From Sphaerisporangium sp040649355 (lineage in GTDB: Bacteria > Actinomycetota > Actinomycetes > Streptosporangiales > Streptosporangiaceae): a stretch of DNA of 64,000 nucleotides. The stretch spans positions 6,612-70,611 of the forward strand of contig NZ_JBICTU010000035.1 of the NCBI RefSeq assembly GCF_043197795.1. The letters are read 5' to 3'. The translations under genes and the position numbers were made by a program. Positions 45,747-55,510 of this stretch are shown here, one piece after another. The first letter of the stretch is position 1; each line of letters starts with the position of its first letter. A model generated the notes under the pieces. That model saw nothing but the letters and a program-made list of their open reading frames with translations, ran no database searches and was not told where the DNA came from.

Positions 45747-47482
45747 AACATCCTCCAGGTGCGCCCGTCGCGGGCCATCAGCTCGTCGGCGGCCTTCGGG
45801 CCGCCGGTGCCGGCGGGGTAGCCCTCGGGTCGCTCGTCGCTCTTGGCCCAGAACTCCTCGATCGGGTCGATGACCATCCAGGAGAGCTCGACTTCGCGCT
45901 GGTGCGGGAACAGGGGGGGATCGCCGATGAGCACGTCCAGCAGCAGCCGCTCGTAGGCCTCCGGGGATGACTCCAGGAACGCCTCGCCGTAGGCGAAGTC
46001 CATGTTGACGTCCCGGACCTCCATGGCCGTGCCGGGCACCTTGGAGCCGAAGCGCACCGTGATGCCCTCGTCAGGCTGGATGCGGATGACCAGGGCGTTC
46101 TGGCCGAGGATCTCGGTGTCGGTCTTGCTGAACGGCAGGTGCGGCGCCCGCTGGAACACCACGGCGACCTCGGTCATCCGCCGCCCGAGCCGCTTGCCCG
46201 TGCGCAGGTAGAACGGCACGCCCGCCCAGCGCCGGTTGGCGATCTCCAGCTTGATGGCGGCGTAGGTCTCTGTCTTGGAGTCCGGCGGGACGCCGTCCTC
46301 CTCCAGGAAGCCCTCGACCGGCACGCCGCCCTGCCAGCCCGCGGTGTACTGGCCGCGGGCGGTGGCGAGGCGGAGGTCCTCCGGCAGGGTGAGGGCCTCA
46401 AGGACCTTCTCCTTCTCCCTGCGCAGCGCCGCCGCGCCGAAGGCCGTGGGGTCCTCCATCGCGACGAGCGCCAGGAGCTGGAGCAGGTGGTTCTGGATCA
46501 CGTCCCTGGCCGCGCCGATGCCGTCGTAGTAACCTGCCCGGCCGCCGACGCCGATGTCCTCGGCCATCGTGATCTGCACGTGGTCGACGTACCCGCGGTT
46601 CCAGATCGGCTCGAACAGGGTGTTGGCGAACCGCAGGGCCAGGATGTTCTGGACGGTCTCCTTGCCCAGGTAGTGGTCGATGCGGAACACCGAGTCGGGC
46701 TTGAAGGCCGAGTCGACGACGCGGTTGAGCTCGCGCGCGCTCTTGAGGTCGTGCCCGAACGGCTTCTCGATCACCACGCGGCGCCAGGAGCCCTCCGGCG
46801 GCTTGGTGAGCCCGGTGCGCTTGAGCTGCTCGACGATGACCGGGAAGGCCTTCGGCGGGGTCGAGAGGTAGAAGGCGTAGTTGCCGCCCGTCCCCCGGGT
46901 CTCGTCGATCTCCTTGAGCGCCATGATCAGCGCGTCGAAGGCGCCGTCGTCGTCGAAGGAGCCGGGGACGAAGTGGAGGCCCTCGCAGATCTGCTTCCAG
47001 ACCTCCTCCCGGAAGGGAGTGCGGGCGTGCTCCTTGACGGCGTCATGAGTGATCTTCGCGAAGTCCTGGTGCGCCCAGTCGCGACGGGCGAACCCGACCA
47101 GCGAGAAGCCGGGGGGCAGGAGCCCCCGGTTGCCCAGGTCGTAGATCGCGGGAAGGAGCTTGCGCCTGGCGAGGTCGCCGGTCACGCCGAAGATGACCAG
47201 CACGCACGGGCCGGCCACTCTCGGAAGCCGCTTGTCGCGGGGGTCGCGCAGCGGGTTCTCCTCCATCACTTCCATCGTGGTCGCGGTGCTCGCGACCGCC
47301 TGGGCGGCGGCGAGCGAGTCGTCGGGGGAGACCTTCTCGGGCTGACCTCCGGCGTGGACCGCGAGCTCGACCTCGCGGGGGGACGGCACGGCCGGGCCGC
47401 CCGCCGGAACGGGCGAACCCGCCGTGCCGCCGGGCGCCGCCGGGTTCTCGCCGGCCGAGCCCGGCTGCTCGCTGTCGTTCAT
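45743..47482 (-). CDS. zwf: Glucose-6-phosphate 1-dehydrogenase with extended N terminus
   Basis: The enzyme core is full length: coenzyme motif FGVTGDLARRK, catalytic RIDHYLGKE, and substrate loops EKPFGHD and GVPFYLRTGKR. It oxidises glucose-6-phosphate to the lactone and makes NADPH. Residues ~1-72 before NPLRDPRDKRLPR are a Gly/Pro/Ala/Glu-rich, probably disordered extension not usual in the family. The ATG at 47482 has GGGAGG four bases upstream and overlaps the pgi stop (TGATG), so I keep the extended form; an internal ATG around residue 70 (MEVMEENP) is the alternative. Confidence 0.95.
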   Translation of the reverse strand: MNDSEQPGSAGENPAAPGGTAGSPVPAGGPAVPSPREVELAVHAGGQPEKVSPDDSLAAAQAVASTATTMEVMEENPLRDPRDKRLPRVAGPCVLVIFGVTGDLARRKLLPAIYDLGNRGLLPPGFSLVGFARRDWAHQDFAKITHDAVKEHARTPFREEVWKQICEGLHFVPGSFDDDGAFDALIMALKEIDETRGTGGNYAFYLSTPPKAFPVIVEQLKRTGLTKPPEGSWRRVVIEKPFGHDLKSARELNRVVDSAFKPDSVFRIDHYLGKETVQNILALRFANTLFEPIWNRGYVDHVQITMAEDIGVGGRAGYYDGIGAARDVIQNHLLQLLALVAMEDPTAFGAAALRREKEKVLEALTLPEDLRLATARGQYTAGWQGGVPVEGFLEEDGVPPDSKTETYAAIKLEIANRRWAGVPFYLRTGKRLGRRMTEVAVVFQRAPHLPFSKTDTEILGQNALVIRIQPDEGITVRFGSKVPGTAMEVRDVNMDFAYGEAFLESSPEAYERLLLDVLIGDPPLFPHQREVELSWMVIDPIEEFWAKSDERPEGYPAGTGGPKAADELMARDGRTWRML

Positions 47483-49107
47483 CAAACCTCCCGTGCGGCG
47501 GAGAGCAGGTGCCTGACACCGGCCTCGCGATCGGTCAGGTGCAGGCGTACGGTCGGCCGCCCGCGCTTGCTCAGCGCGTCCAGGTCGCCGAGCGCCTGGG
47601 CGAGCTCCAGCCTTCCGAGGGTGTACGGCTTGCCGGGCACTTCGAGGTCGTTCTCGACCGCGCCCGTGATCTGCAGGAACACGCCGTTCTGCGGCCCGCC
47701 CTTGTGGTACTGCCCGGTCGAGTGCAGGAAGCGGGGTCCCCAGCCGAAGGTGACCGGCCGGTCCGTCCTGATCGACAGCAGCACCTGGAGGCTGGCGGGG
47801 TCGTGCGCGGCCCAGATGTCGGTGATCGCCTCGAACGAGGCGTCCTGCGGGACCGGGACGTCGAACGCGGCCTCGCGGTCGAGGAACGCCATGATCGCGA
47901 GGTACCCGCGGTCGGGAATGTCCTCCAGCAGCGCGGTCAGCACGCCGGAGAGGTCCTTGACGTGCTCGGGCAGCTCGCCGTAGACCTCCACCGGGCCGTC
48001 GACCAGCGCCGGGGTGCCGGTCGGCAGCGGGCCGTCGCCGGCCTCCCGCAGGATGCGGGCGGTGTTCTCCTTGGACTCGGCCACGTTCGGCTGGTCGAAG
48101 GGGTTGATGCCGAGCAGCCGCCCGGCGATCGCCGTGGCGTACTCCCACACCAGGAACTGCGCGCCGAGCGGCCCGTCGACCTGGATGGCGGCCTCGGTGT
48201 CGACGCCCGCGACGATCTCGTCCTCGGCGTCCGTCGGGTCGGCGCCGACGACGGGAAGGACGCCCTTGCCCTGTTTGCCGGTGGACTCGGCGACCAGCTG
48301 CTCGATCCAGTCGGGCAGGCCGTTGATCTGCGAGAGGCTGTCGTCGAGCACGAGCTTGTCGCGCCCGGCGACGGCGCCGAGCGCCGCGCCCAGCTCTAGG
48401 CCGGGGTTGCCGTCGTTCTCGCCGAGCAGCGGGCGCACCTCGGCGGCCTGGTCGAGCAGGCGGGCGACATCGGCCCCGGCCAGCGCGCTCGGCACCAGCC
48501 CGAACGCGGTGAGCGCGCTGTAGCGGCCCCCGACGGTCGGGTCGGCCAGGATGACGGTGTATCCGGACTCGATCGCGGTCTGCTCCAGCGGTGAGCCCGG
48601 GTCGGTGACCACGACGATGCGGTCGGCCGGGTCGATGCCGGCGTCGCGGAACGCCTGCTCGTAGATGCGCCGGTGGCTGTCGGTCTCGATGGTGGAGCCG
48701 CTCTTGCTGGACACCACCACGATGGTCTGGTCGAGCCGGTCGGCGAGCGCCCGCCGCACCTGGCCGGGGTCGGTGGTGTCGAGGACGGTCAGCGGCACGT
48801 CGGAGGTGGCGCAGATGACCTCGGGGGCCAGCGAGGACCCGCCCATCCCCGCGAGCACGACGTGCTCAAGGTTCTCGGCGCGGGCGCGCTCGACCAGCTT
48901 GGCGATCTCGGGCAGCAGCTCGCGCGAGTTGGTGGGGAGGTCCAGCCAGCCGAGCCGCGACCTCGCCTCGGCCTCGGCCTCGGGTCCCCACAGGGTGGGG
49001 TCGCCGTTGGACAGCGCCTGCGGCACGCCCTCCTCGACGAGTTTCCGTACGGCCTCGGAGGCCTCCGCGGCTACCGCCTCGTCACCGAACGTTACGGACA
49101 TATCCAT
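47482..49107 (-). CDS. pgi: Glucose-6-phosphate isomerase
   Basis: A 541-residue SIS-domain isomerase. AGMGGSSLAPEV, SKSGSTIETDSHRRI and QPNVAESKEN fit the actinobacterial Pgi found in pentose-phosphate clusters; sequence is distant from E. coli Pgi. It interconverts glucose- and fructose-6-phosphate, allowing carbon to cycle through the oxidative branch. I chose ATG 49107; a second ATG two codons in (49101) is possible. The stop shares a base with the zwf ATG. Confidence 0.93.
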   Translation of the reverse strand: MDMSVTFGDEAVAAEASEAVRKLVEEGVPQALSNGDPTLWGPEAEAEARSRLGWLDLPTNSRELLPEIAKLVERARAENLEHVVLAGMGGSSLAPEVICATSDVPLTVLDTTDPGQVRRALADRLDQTIVVVSSKSGSTIETDSHRRIYEQAFRDAGIDPADRIVVVTDPGSPLEQTAIESGYTVILADPTVGGRYSALTAFGLVPSALAGADVARLLDQAAEVRPLLGENDGNPGLELGAALGAVAGRDKLVLDDSLSQINGLPDWIEQLVAESTGKQGKGVLPVVGADPTDAEDEIVAGVDTEAAIQVDGPLGAQFLVWEYATAIAGRLLGINPFDQPNVAESKENTARILREAGDGPLPTGTPALVDGPVEVYGELPEHVKDLSGVLTALLEDIPDRGYLAIMAFLDREAAFDVPVPQDASFEAITDIWAAHDPASLQVLLSIRTDRPVTFGWGPRFLHSTGQYHKGGPQNGVFLQITGAVENDLEVPGKPYTLGRLELAQALGDLDALSKRGRPTVRLHLTDREAGVRHLLSAAREV

Positions 49108-49258
49108 CCTTAGAGTTTTCTCCTCGCGAGGGCGTGGCGGGCGGGCGCCCGCGCGCCGGGCATCGCGCACGCCCGGGTCGGCCGGCCTGGGTGACCGTCC
49201 GGCCGGGCCGCCTGGGGCCCGGCCGGCTTACCTGGGAACCAACAACGTCCGCCGACGT

Positions 49259-50368
49259 TCAGCCGGCCTTCTTCAGCTCGGTCTCAAGGGTCGCGAGCAG
49301 CTCGTCCCATGAGGCGACGAACTTCTCCACGCCTTCCTCCTCCAGCGCCTTGACCACGTCGTCGTAGTCGATGCCGGCCTGCTTGAGAGCGGCCATGGTG
49401 TTCCACGCCTGCTCGTAGTAGGGCCGGACGGCGTCGCCGTTGATGTTGCCATGGTCGGCGACCGCGTCGAGGGTCTTCTCGGGCATCGTGTTGACCGTGC
49501 CCGCCGTGACGAGCTGGTCGACGTACATGGTGTCGGGGTAGTCGGGGTTCTTGACCCCGGTGGAGGCCCACAGCGGGCGCTGGGCGCGGGCCCCGGCGCC
49601 CTTGAGCGCCTGCCAGCGCGGGGTGTTGACGACCTCTTCGTACGCGGCGAACGCGAGGCGGGCGTTGGCGACCGCGGCCTTGCCCTTGAGCTCCAGCGCC
49701 TCGGGGGTGCCGATCTTGTCGAGCCGCTTGTCGATCTCGGTGTCGAACCGGCTGACGAAGAACGACGCCACGGACTCGATCTTGGACAGGTCGAGGCCGT
49801 TGGCCTGCGCGCGCTCCAGGCCGGAAAGCCAGGCGTCCATGACCGCGCGGTAGCGCTCCAGCGAGAAGATCAGCGTGACGTTGACGCTGATGCCCTCGGA
49901 GAGCGCCTGCGTGATCGCGGGCAGCCCGTCGAGGGTCGCCGGGATCTTGATGAACACGTTGGGCCGGTCGACCAGCCACCACAGCGCCCTGGCCTCGGCG
50001 ACGGTCTTCTCGGCGCTGTCGTTGGCCAGGCGCGGGTCCACCTCGATGGACACGCGGCCGTCGACGCCGCCGGTGGCGTCGAACACCGGGCGCAGCACGT
50101 CGGCGGCCCAGCGGATGTCGAAGGTCGTGATCGCCCTGACCGCCTCGCCCACGTCCACGCCGCGGGCCGAGAGGTCGCGCAGCTGCGCGTCGTAGGCGTC
50201 GCCCTTGGACAGGGCGGAGGCGAAGATCGTCGGGTTGGAGGTGACGCCCACGACGTACTTGCCGCGGATCAGGGATTCGAGGTTCCCGGTGCGCAGGCGC
50301 TCGCGGCTGATGTCGTCGAGCCAGATCGACACGCCCTGGTCGCTCAGGCGCTTCAGGTTTTCGCTCAT
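49259..50368 (-). CDS. tal: Transaldolase
   Basis: A 369-residue transaldolase. SNPTIFASAL and the Schiff-base lysine in NVFIKIPAT (residue ~140) with NVTLIFSLERY are diagnostic. It moves a dihydroxyacetone unit between sedoheptulose-7-phosphate and glyceraldehyde-3-phosphate. It starts 12 bases after the tkt stop; 151 bases separate it from pgi, with no obvious terminator. Confidence 0.96.
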   Translation of the reverse strand: MSENLKRLSDQGVSIWLDDISRERLRTGNLESLIRGKYVVGVTSNPTIFASALSKGDAYDAQLRDLSARGVDVGEAVRAITTFDIRWAADVLRPVFDATGGVDGRVSIEVDPRLANDSAEKTVAEARALWWLVDRPNVFIKIPATLDGLPAITQALSEGISVNVTLIFSLERYRAVMDAWLSGLERAQANGLDLSKIESVASFFVSRFDTEIDKRLDKIGTPEALELKGKAAVANARLAFAAYEEVVNTPRWQALKGAGARAQRPLWASTGVKNPDYPDTMYVDQLVTAGTVNTMPEKTLDAVADHGNINGDAVRPYYEQAWNTMAALKQAGIDYDDVVKALEEEGVEKFVASWDELLATLETELKKAG

Positions 50369-50380
50369 GAGTAAGGTCCC

Positions 50381-52492
50381 CTAGTTTCCGGTCGTCTGGC
50401 CCTTGTCGGCCCCGGTCTTGGCGAGGCTGCCCTTGGCCGCGGCGGCCACACGCTCGGCGGTCAGGCCGAACTGCTCGTACAGCGTCTTGTAAGGCGCGGA
50501 GGCGCCGAAGTGCTCAAGGCTCACGACCTCGCCCTCCTCACCTACGAACTGCAGCCAGCCCAGGGCGATTCCCGCTTCCACGGCCACGCGGGCGCGGACC
50601 GCCGGAGGAAGGATCATCTGCTTGTAGGCGTCGTCCTGGGCGTTGAACCACTCGACGCACGGCATGGAGACCACGCGGGCCGGGATGCCCTCGTCCTCCA
50701 GCAGCTTGCGCGCCCCGACGGCGAGCTCGACCTCGCTGCCGGTGCCGATGAGGATCACCTCCGGCTGTCCGTTGGAGGCCTCCTCAAGGATGTAGGCGCC
50801 CTTGGCGACCTTTTCGAAGTCGGCCGTGCCCTCGAACACCGGGACGTTCTGCCGGGTCAGCGCCAGCGCCGCCGGGCGGTCGGTGTGCTCCAGGATGGTC
50901 TTCCACGCGGCCGAGGTCTCGTTGGCGTCGGCGGGGCGCACGACGTCGAGGCCGGGGATCGCGCGCAGCGCCCAGAGGTGCTCGACCGGCTGGTGCGTCG
51001 GGCCGTCCTCGCCGAGGCCGATGGAGTCGTGCGTCCACACGTAGGTGACCGGCAGGCCCATCAGGGCCGCCAGGCGCACGGCGGGGCGCATGTAGTCGCT
51101 GAAGACCAGGAACGTGCCGCCGTACGGGCGCGTGCCGTCGTGCAGGGCGATGCCGTTGAGGATCGAGCCCATACCGTGCTCGCGGATGCCGAAGTGCAGC
51201 GTGCGGCCGTACCGGTTGCCCGGGAACGCCTTGGTCTGGTGCTCCTCGGGGATGAAGGACGGCTCGCCCTCCATCGTAGTGTTGTTCGACTCGGCCAGGT
51301 CGGCGGAGCCGCCCCACAGCTCCGGCAGCACCGGCGCCAGCGCGTTCAGCACCTCGCCCGAGGCCTTGCGGGTCGCGACCGACGTGCCGGCCTTGAAGGA
51401 CGGCAGGGCCTCGTCCCAGCCGGCGGGGAGCTTGCGCGCGCTCATGCGGTCGAACAGGGCGACCCGGTCGGGGTTGGCGGCGCGCCACTCCTCGAACCGC
51501 TCGTTCCACTCGGCGCGCAGGGCGCGACCGCGCCCCACGACCTCGCGGGCGTGGCCGAGGACCTCCTCGGGCACGTCGAAGCTCTTGGCCGGGTCGAGGC
51601 CGAGGACCTCCTTGGTGGCGGCCACCTCGTCGGCGCCCAGGGCCGAGCCGTGGATCTTGCCGGTGTTCTTCTTGTTCGGCGCGGGCCAGCCGATGATCGT
51701 GCGGAGCTTGATCAGCGTCGGCCGCTCGGTCTCCTCCACCGCGGCCCGGTAGGCGCGGTAGAGCTCCTGCACGTTCTCGACGTACTCGCCGGTCTCGGTC
51801 CAGTCGACGCTGATCACGTGCCAGCCGTAGGCCTCGTACCGCGCGGCGACGTCCTCCGACAGCGCGATGGCGGTGTCGTCCTCGATCGAGATGTGGTTGG
51901 AGTCGTAGATGACGTTGAGGTTGCCCAGCTTCTGGTGGCCCGCGATGGCGCTCACCTCGTGGCTGATGCCCTCCTCGATGTCGCCGTCGGAGGCGATGAC
52001 CCAGATCTGGTGGTCGAACGGGCTGGCGCCCTGATCGGCGTCGGGGTCGAACAGGCCCCGCTCGCGCCGCTGGGCCATGGCCATGCCGACCGCGTTGCCG
52101 ATGCCCTGGCCGAGCGGGCCGGTGGTGGTCTCGACGCCGATCGTGTGGCCGTGCTCGGGATGAGCCGGGGTCAGGCTGCCCCACTGCCGCAGCGACTCGA
52201 TGTCGTTCAGCGTCAGGCCGTACCCGGACAGGAACAACTGGATGTAGAGGGTGAGGCTGGAGTGCCCGGCGGAAAGGACGAAACGGTCACGGCCGGTCCA
52301 GGCCGGATCGGAGGGGTCATGCCGCAGGACCCGCTGGAACAGCAGGTACGCCGCGGGCGCCAGGCTCATCGCGGTGCCGGGGTGGCCCGAGCCCGCCTTC
52401 TCCACCGCGTCCATGGCGAGGGCGCGTACGACGTCGACCGCGCGCCGATCGAGGTCGCTCCACTCAAGGTCTGGCACCAGTTCGCTGCTCAA
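50381..52492 (-). CDS. tkt: Transketolase
   Basis: A 703-residue thiamin diphosphate enzyme. GHPGTAMSLAP, the TPP motif ASDGDIEEGISHE (residues ~168-180) through NHISIED, EHGMGSI and HDSIGLGEDGPTHQP (transketolase signature) are all present. It transfers two-carbon units in the non-oxidative pentose phosphate pathway. The start is TTG 52492, with AGGAG eight bases upstream and no better ATG nearby. First gene of the minus-strand operon, so its promoter should lie in the 52493-52899 gap. Confidence 0.96.
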   Translation of the reverse strand: MSSELVPDLEWSDLDRRAVDVVRALAMDAVEKAGSGHPGTAMSLAPAAYLLFQRVLRHDPSDPAWTGRDRFVLSAGHSSLTLYIQLFLSGYGLTLNDIESLRQWGSLTPAHPEHGHTIGVETTTGPLGQGIGNAVGMAMAQRRERGLFDPDADQGASPFDHQIWVIASDGDIEEGISHEVSAIAGHQKLGNLNVIYDSNHISIEDDTAIALSEDVAARYEAYGWHVISVDWTETGEYVENVQELYRAYRAAVEETERPTLIKLRTIIGWPAPNKKNTGKIHGSALGADEVAATKEVLGLDPAKSFDVPEEVLGHAREVVGRGRALRAEWNERFEEWRAANPDRVALFDRMSARKLPAGWDEALPSFKAGTSVATRKASGEVLNALAPVLPELWGGSADLAESNNTTMEGEPSFIPEEHQTKAFPGNRYGRTLHFGIREHGMGSILNGIALHDGTRPYGGTFLVFSDYMRPAVRLAALMGLPVTYVWTHDSIGLGEDGPTHQPVEHLWALRAIPGLDVVRPADANETSAAWKTILEHTDRPAALALTRQNVPVFEGTADFEKVAKGAYILEEASNGQPEVILIGTGSEVELAVGARKLLEDEGIPARVVSMPCVEWFNAQDDAYKQMILPPAVRARVAVEAGIALGWLQFVGEEGEVVSLEHFGASAPYKTLYEQFGLTAERVAAAAKGSLAKTGADKGQTTGN

Positions 52493-52899
52493 CTGCTCGA
52501 TCTCCTATTGGTTAATGGCGCCGGCTTGGCTCGCCCGGTCTGGTATTGCTCCCCACACCGGACCTTAACGGGTCGATCCCCTCACCGTAGATGCATAGTG
52601 CGTCTAACAGGTGACCGGGGAAAGTGGCGCCCGCGTCGTTAGAACCCTGCCCCCCGCGATCCGTCTGGAACGCGATCCGCGCCACAGACCGCGACCCATC
52701 TCACAGGGTGTCGGATGAGCCGCTCACCAGGGCTGATCGACACCCGGTCAGGGGCACCCGCTCACGCGGCATTCGCCCCCGATGCCGGGACCGGCGACCC
52801 CCCGCACTACAGTGAGTCCTCAGCGCTGGCTCATGCCCGCATTCACGGATCCGTTCCAATCAGAGGTTACGCGTTGACCCCGCACCCGCTGGAAGCGCC
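52493..52899. other. Divergent regulatory region tkt / ctaB
   Basis: 407 bases with no credible gene. It must hold the promoters of both the pentose-phosphate operon and ctaB. A lower-GC stretch at ~52560-52640 (with GATGCATAGTGCGTCTAACA) is the likely core for tkt; TACAGT at 52808-52813 is a candidate -10 for ctaB, without a good -35. I see no repeat or riboswitch. Confidence 0.5.
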
Positions 52900-53835
52900 T
52901 TGACGGTGCTGACGACCAAGCAATCGACGGTCCCGCTCGCAGGTGAGCGCCGATCACCGCTCGCCACCGTGCGGGCGTACGTCGCGCTGACCAAGCCGCG
53001 GATCATCGAGCTGCTCCTGATCACGACCCTCCCGGTCATGTTCCTCGCCGCCCGGGGTCTTCCGCCCCTGTGGACGGCGGTCGCCACCCTGGTCTTCGGC
53101 ACGCTGTCGGCGGGCAGCGCCAACGCCCTCAACTGTTACATCGACCGGGACATCGACGCCACCATGCGGCGCACCCGCCGCCGCCCGCTGGCCATGGCCG
53201 AGGTCTCGCCGGGGAACGCGCTGATCTTCGGCGTCGTGCTCGGCGTCCTGTCGACCCTCGGGCTCGGCCTGACCGTGAACTGGGTGGCCGCGGGCCTCTC
53301 GCTGGCCGCGATCCTGTTCTACGTCTTCGTCTACTCGATGCTGCTCAAGCGCCGGACCTCGCAGAACGTCGTCTGGGGCGGCATCGCGGGGTGCATGCCC
53401 GTGCTGATCGGGTGGGCGGGCATCACCGGGCGGGTCGACTGGGCGCCGCTGGTCCTGTTCGGCGTGGTCTTCTTCTGGACGCCCCCGCACACCTGGACCC
53501 TCGCCATGCGCTACCGCGAGGACTACGCCGCCGCCAAGGTCCCGATGCTGCCCGTGGTCGCCGGCGAGCGCCGGGTCGTCCAGGAGAGCATCGCCTACAC
53601 CTGGGCGACCGTGATCTGCTCCCTGCTGCTCTGGCCGGTCGCCGGCACCACGCCGTTCTACGCGGCCGTGGCCGCCGCCCTCGGGGTCATGTGCCTGTGG
53701 GAGGTCTACCGCCTGCTGGCCCGCGTCAACGCCGGCAAGACGGGCGTCGCCCTGCGTCCCATGCGCTTCTTCCACTGGTCCAACGCCTACCTGGCCCTGC
53801 TCTTCCTGGCCGTGGCGGTCGACTCCCTGCTCTGA
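52900..53835 (+). CDS. ctaB: Heme o synthase (protoheme IX farnesyltransferase)
   Basis: A 311-residue UbiA-family prenyltransferase with about nine helices. The first Asp-rich motif NCYIDRDIDATMRRTRRRPL and the second loop YREDYAAAKVPMLPVV are complete. It adds a farnesyl group to heme b for the cytochrome oxidase. TTG start 52900; GTG 52906 is a close alternative. A ctaB gene divergent from tkt is a conserved actinobacterial feature. ctaA is not in the window. Confidence 0.95.
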   Translation: MTVLTTKQSTVPLAGERRSPLATVRAYVALTKPRIIELLLITTLPVMFLAARGLPPLWTAVATLVFGTLSAGSANALNCYIDRDIDATMRRTRRRPLAMAEVSPGNALIFGVVLGVLSTLGLGLTVNWVAAGLSLAAILFYVFVYSMLLKRRTSQNVVWGGIAGCMPVLIGWAGITGRVDWAPLVLFGVVFFWTPPHTWTLAMRYREDYAAAKVPMLPVVAGERRVVQESIAYTWATVICSLLLWPVAGTTPFYAAVAAALGVMCLWEVYRLLARVNAGKTGVALRPMRFFHWSNAYLALLFLAVAVDSLL

Positions 53836-53901
53836 GGCGCCGCCTTGCGTCCCCCGCGCGCCCGTACATCGGCCGATGTGGGCTCCTGCGGCAGACCGAT
53901 C

Positions 53902-53928
53902 CCCCGCCCGCTCGGTGAGCGGGCGGGG
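53902..53928. terminator. Bidirectional terminator between ctaB and the FAD oxidoreductase gene
   Basis: CCCCGCCCGCTC / GAGCGGGCGGGG: perfect 12-bp stem with a GGT loop (53902-53928), 67 bases after ctaB and 13 before the convergent stop. Confidence 0.85.
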
Positions 53929-53940
53929 CGGCAGCGCCGG

Positions 53941-55374
53941 TCAGCGGCCGGAGATGAGGTTCGCCAGGCGGGCGTAGGCGGAGGTGCGGCCCATCTGGGC
54001 CGTCTCGTGGCGGTCCGCGCTGCGGAACAGCGCGTAGATCGCCTGCACGCCGATCCAGCGCAGCGGCTCCGGCTCCCACTGGCGCACCTGGCGGCCGACC
54101 CACGGCAGGGCGGTGAGCTCGGTGTCCTGCCGCAGCACGAGATCGCGGAGCGTGCGGCCCGCCAGGTTGGTCGTGGTGACCCCGCTCCCGACGTACCCGC
54201 CGGCCCAGCCGAGGCCGGTGGTGTGGTCCAGGTGGACGGTGGAGCACCAGTCCCGGGGAACGCCGAGCACCCCGCACCACGAGTGCTGGATCCTGACCCC
54301 GGCGGTGGCCGGGAACAGCGAGGTGAGGATCTTCCGCAGCGCGGCCACGGTCTGCGGCTGGGTGGCGCCGCGCACGTCGGTGCGCGAGCCGAACCGGTAC
54401 GGCACGCCGCGCCCGCCGATGGCGATGCGCCCGTCCGCGGTCCTCTGCGCGTAGCAGTACGCGTGCGCCTCGTCCCCGAGCAGCTCGTAGTCCCGCCAGC
54501 CGATCCGCTCCCACACCTCGTCGGGGAGGGGCTCGGTGACGATCATCGAGCTGTTCATGGGCAGCCACTGACGGTGCTGGCCCCGGATGCTCGCGGTGAA
54601 GCCCTCGGTGGCGCGGATGACGTACTCGGCGGTGACCGTGCCCCGGTCGGTGACGGCCGCCGCCTTGCCCTCAGCGGTCCGGGGGCGGATCTCGGTGACC
54701 GTGGTGCCCTCGAAGAGGTCGACGCCGAGGCCGGTGACGACACGGGCGAGGCCGACCGCGAGCTTGGCGGGCTGGATGCGGGCGCAGTGCGGGCTGTAGG
54801 TCGCCGAGATCGTCCCTGCGACGCGGATGCGGTCCTCCCGCTCCTTTCGGGTGAGCAGCCGCATGTCGTGCTCGGCGAAGCCCCACGTGCGCAGGTCGGC
54901 CAGCTCGGCGTGCAGGCGGCGGTTCTGGGCGGGGTTGGTCGCGATGTGGAGCAGGCCGCCCTTGTGGATGTCGGCGTCGATGCCCTCGGCCGCGGCGACC
55001 TCGATCACCTCGTCCACCGCGCTGAACATGGCGTGCTGAAGATCGATCATCGCCTGGCGCCCGCGTGCCGCCGCGTGCCGCTCGCGCGACCCGGCGAACT
55101 CGGCCGACAGCCAGCCGCCGTTGCGCCCGGAGGCCCCGAAACCGGCGAACTCCCGCTCCAGGATCGCGATCCGCAGGCCGGGCTGGGCCTTCTTGAGGTA
55201 GTACGCGGTCCACATGCCGGTGTAGCCGCCGCCCACGATCGCCACGTCGTACTCGCGCGACCCCGGAAGCGCGGCACGGCGCCGGGGGACGCCTATCTGC
55301 CGGTACCAGAACGACACCCCGCCGTTGGCGAAGTCGTCCGTCAGGGGGGTGCCGTTCAATCCGTTGCCGCTCAT
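53941..55374 (-). CDS. DAO-type FAD-dependent amine oxidoreductase (PuuB-like)
   Basis: A 477-residue flavoprotein. The dinucleotide-binding motif VAIVGGGYTGMWTAYYL (residues ~44-60), FGASGRNGGWL, and late GGRGVPYRFGSR, GLGWAGGYVGSGVTTTNLAGR match the DAO/PuuB group, which oxidises secondary amines such as gamma-glutamylputrescine, sarcosine or glycine derivatives. The exact substrate is open. ATG 55374. Upstream on the same strand is an XRE-cupin regulator of the PuuR type, 136 bases away, which supports a polyamine or amino-acid role. Confidence 0.86.
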   Translation of the reverse strand: MSGNGLNGTPLTDDFANGGVSFWYRQIGVPRRRAALPGSREYDVAIVGGGYTGMWTAYYLKKAQPGLRIAILEREFAGFGASGRNGGWLSAEFAGSRERHAAARGRQAMIDLQHAMFSAVDEVIEVAAAEGIDADIHKGGLLHIATNPAQNRRLHAELADLRTWGFAEHDMRLLTRKEREDRIRVAGTISATYSPHCARIQPAKLAVGLARVVTGLGVDLFEGTTVTEIRPRTAEGKAAAVTDRGTVTAEYVIRATEGFTASIRGQHRQWLPMNSSMIVTEPLPDEVWERIGWRDYELLGDEAHAYCYAQRTADGRIAIGGRGVPYRFGSRTDVRGATQPQTVAALRKILTSLFPATAGVRIQHSWCGVLGVPRDWCSTVHLDHTTGLGWAGGYVGSGVTTTNLAGRTLRDLVLRQDTELTALPWVGRQVRQWEPEPLRWIGVQAIYALFRSADRHETAQMGRTSAYARLANLISGR

Positions 55375-55510
55375 ATCAACTCCATGACCAAGGTGCTGTG
55401 GTTGCCGGCGACCCCACCGCGCACCGTCATGGGAACCGCCTTCACATCAGAATCGCCGGGTGGACGTGCTTGGGTCGCCGACGCGTCCGCTTTCGTACCG
55501 GGGAGCCCGG

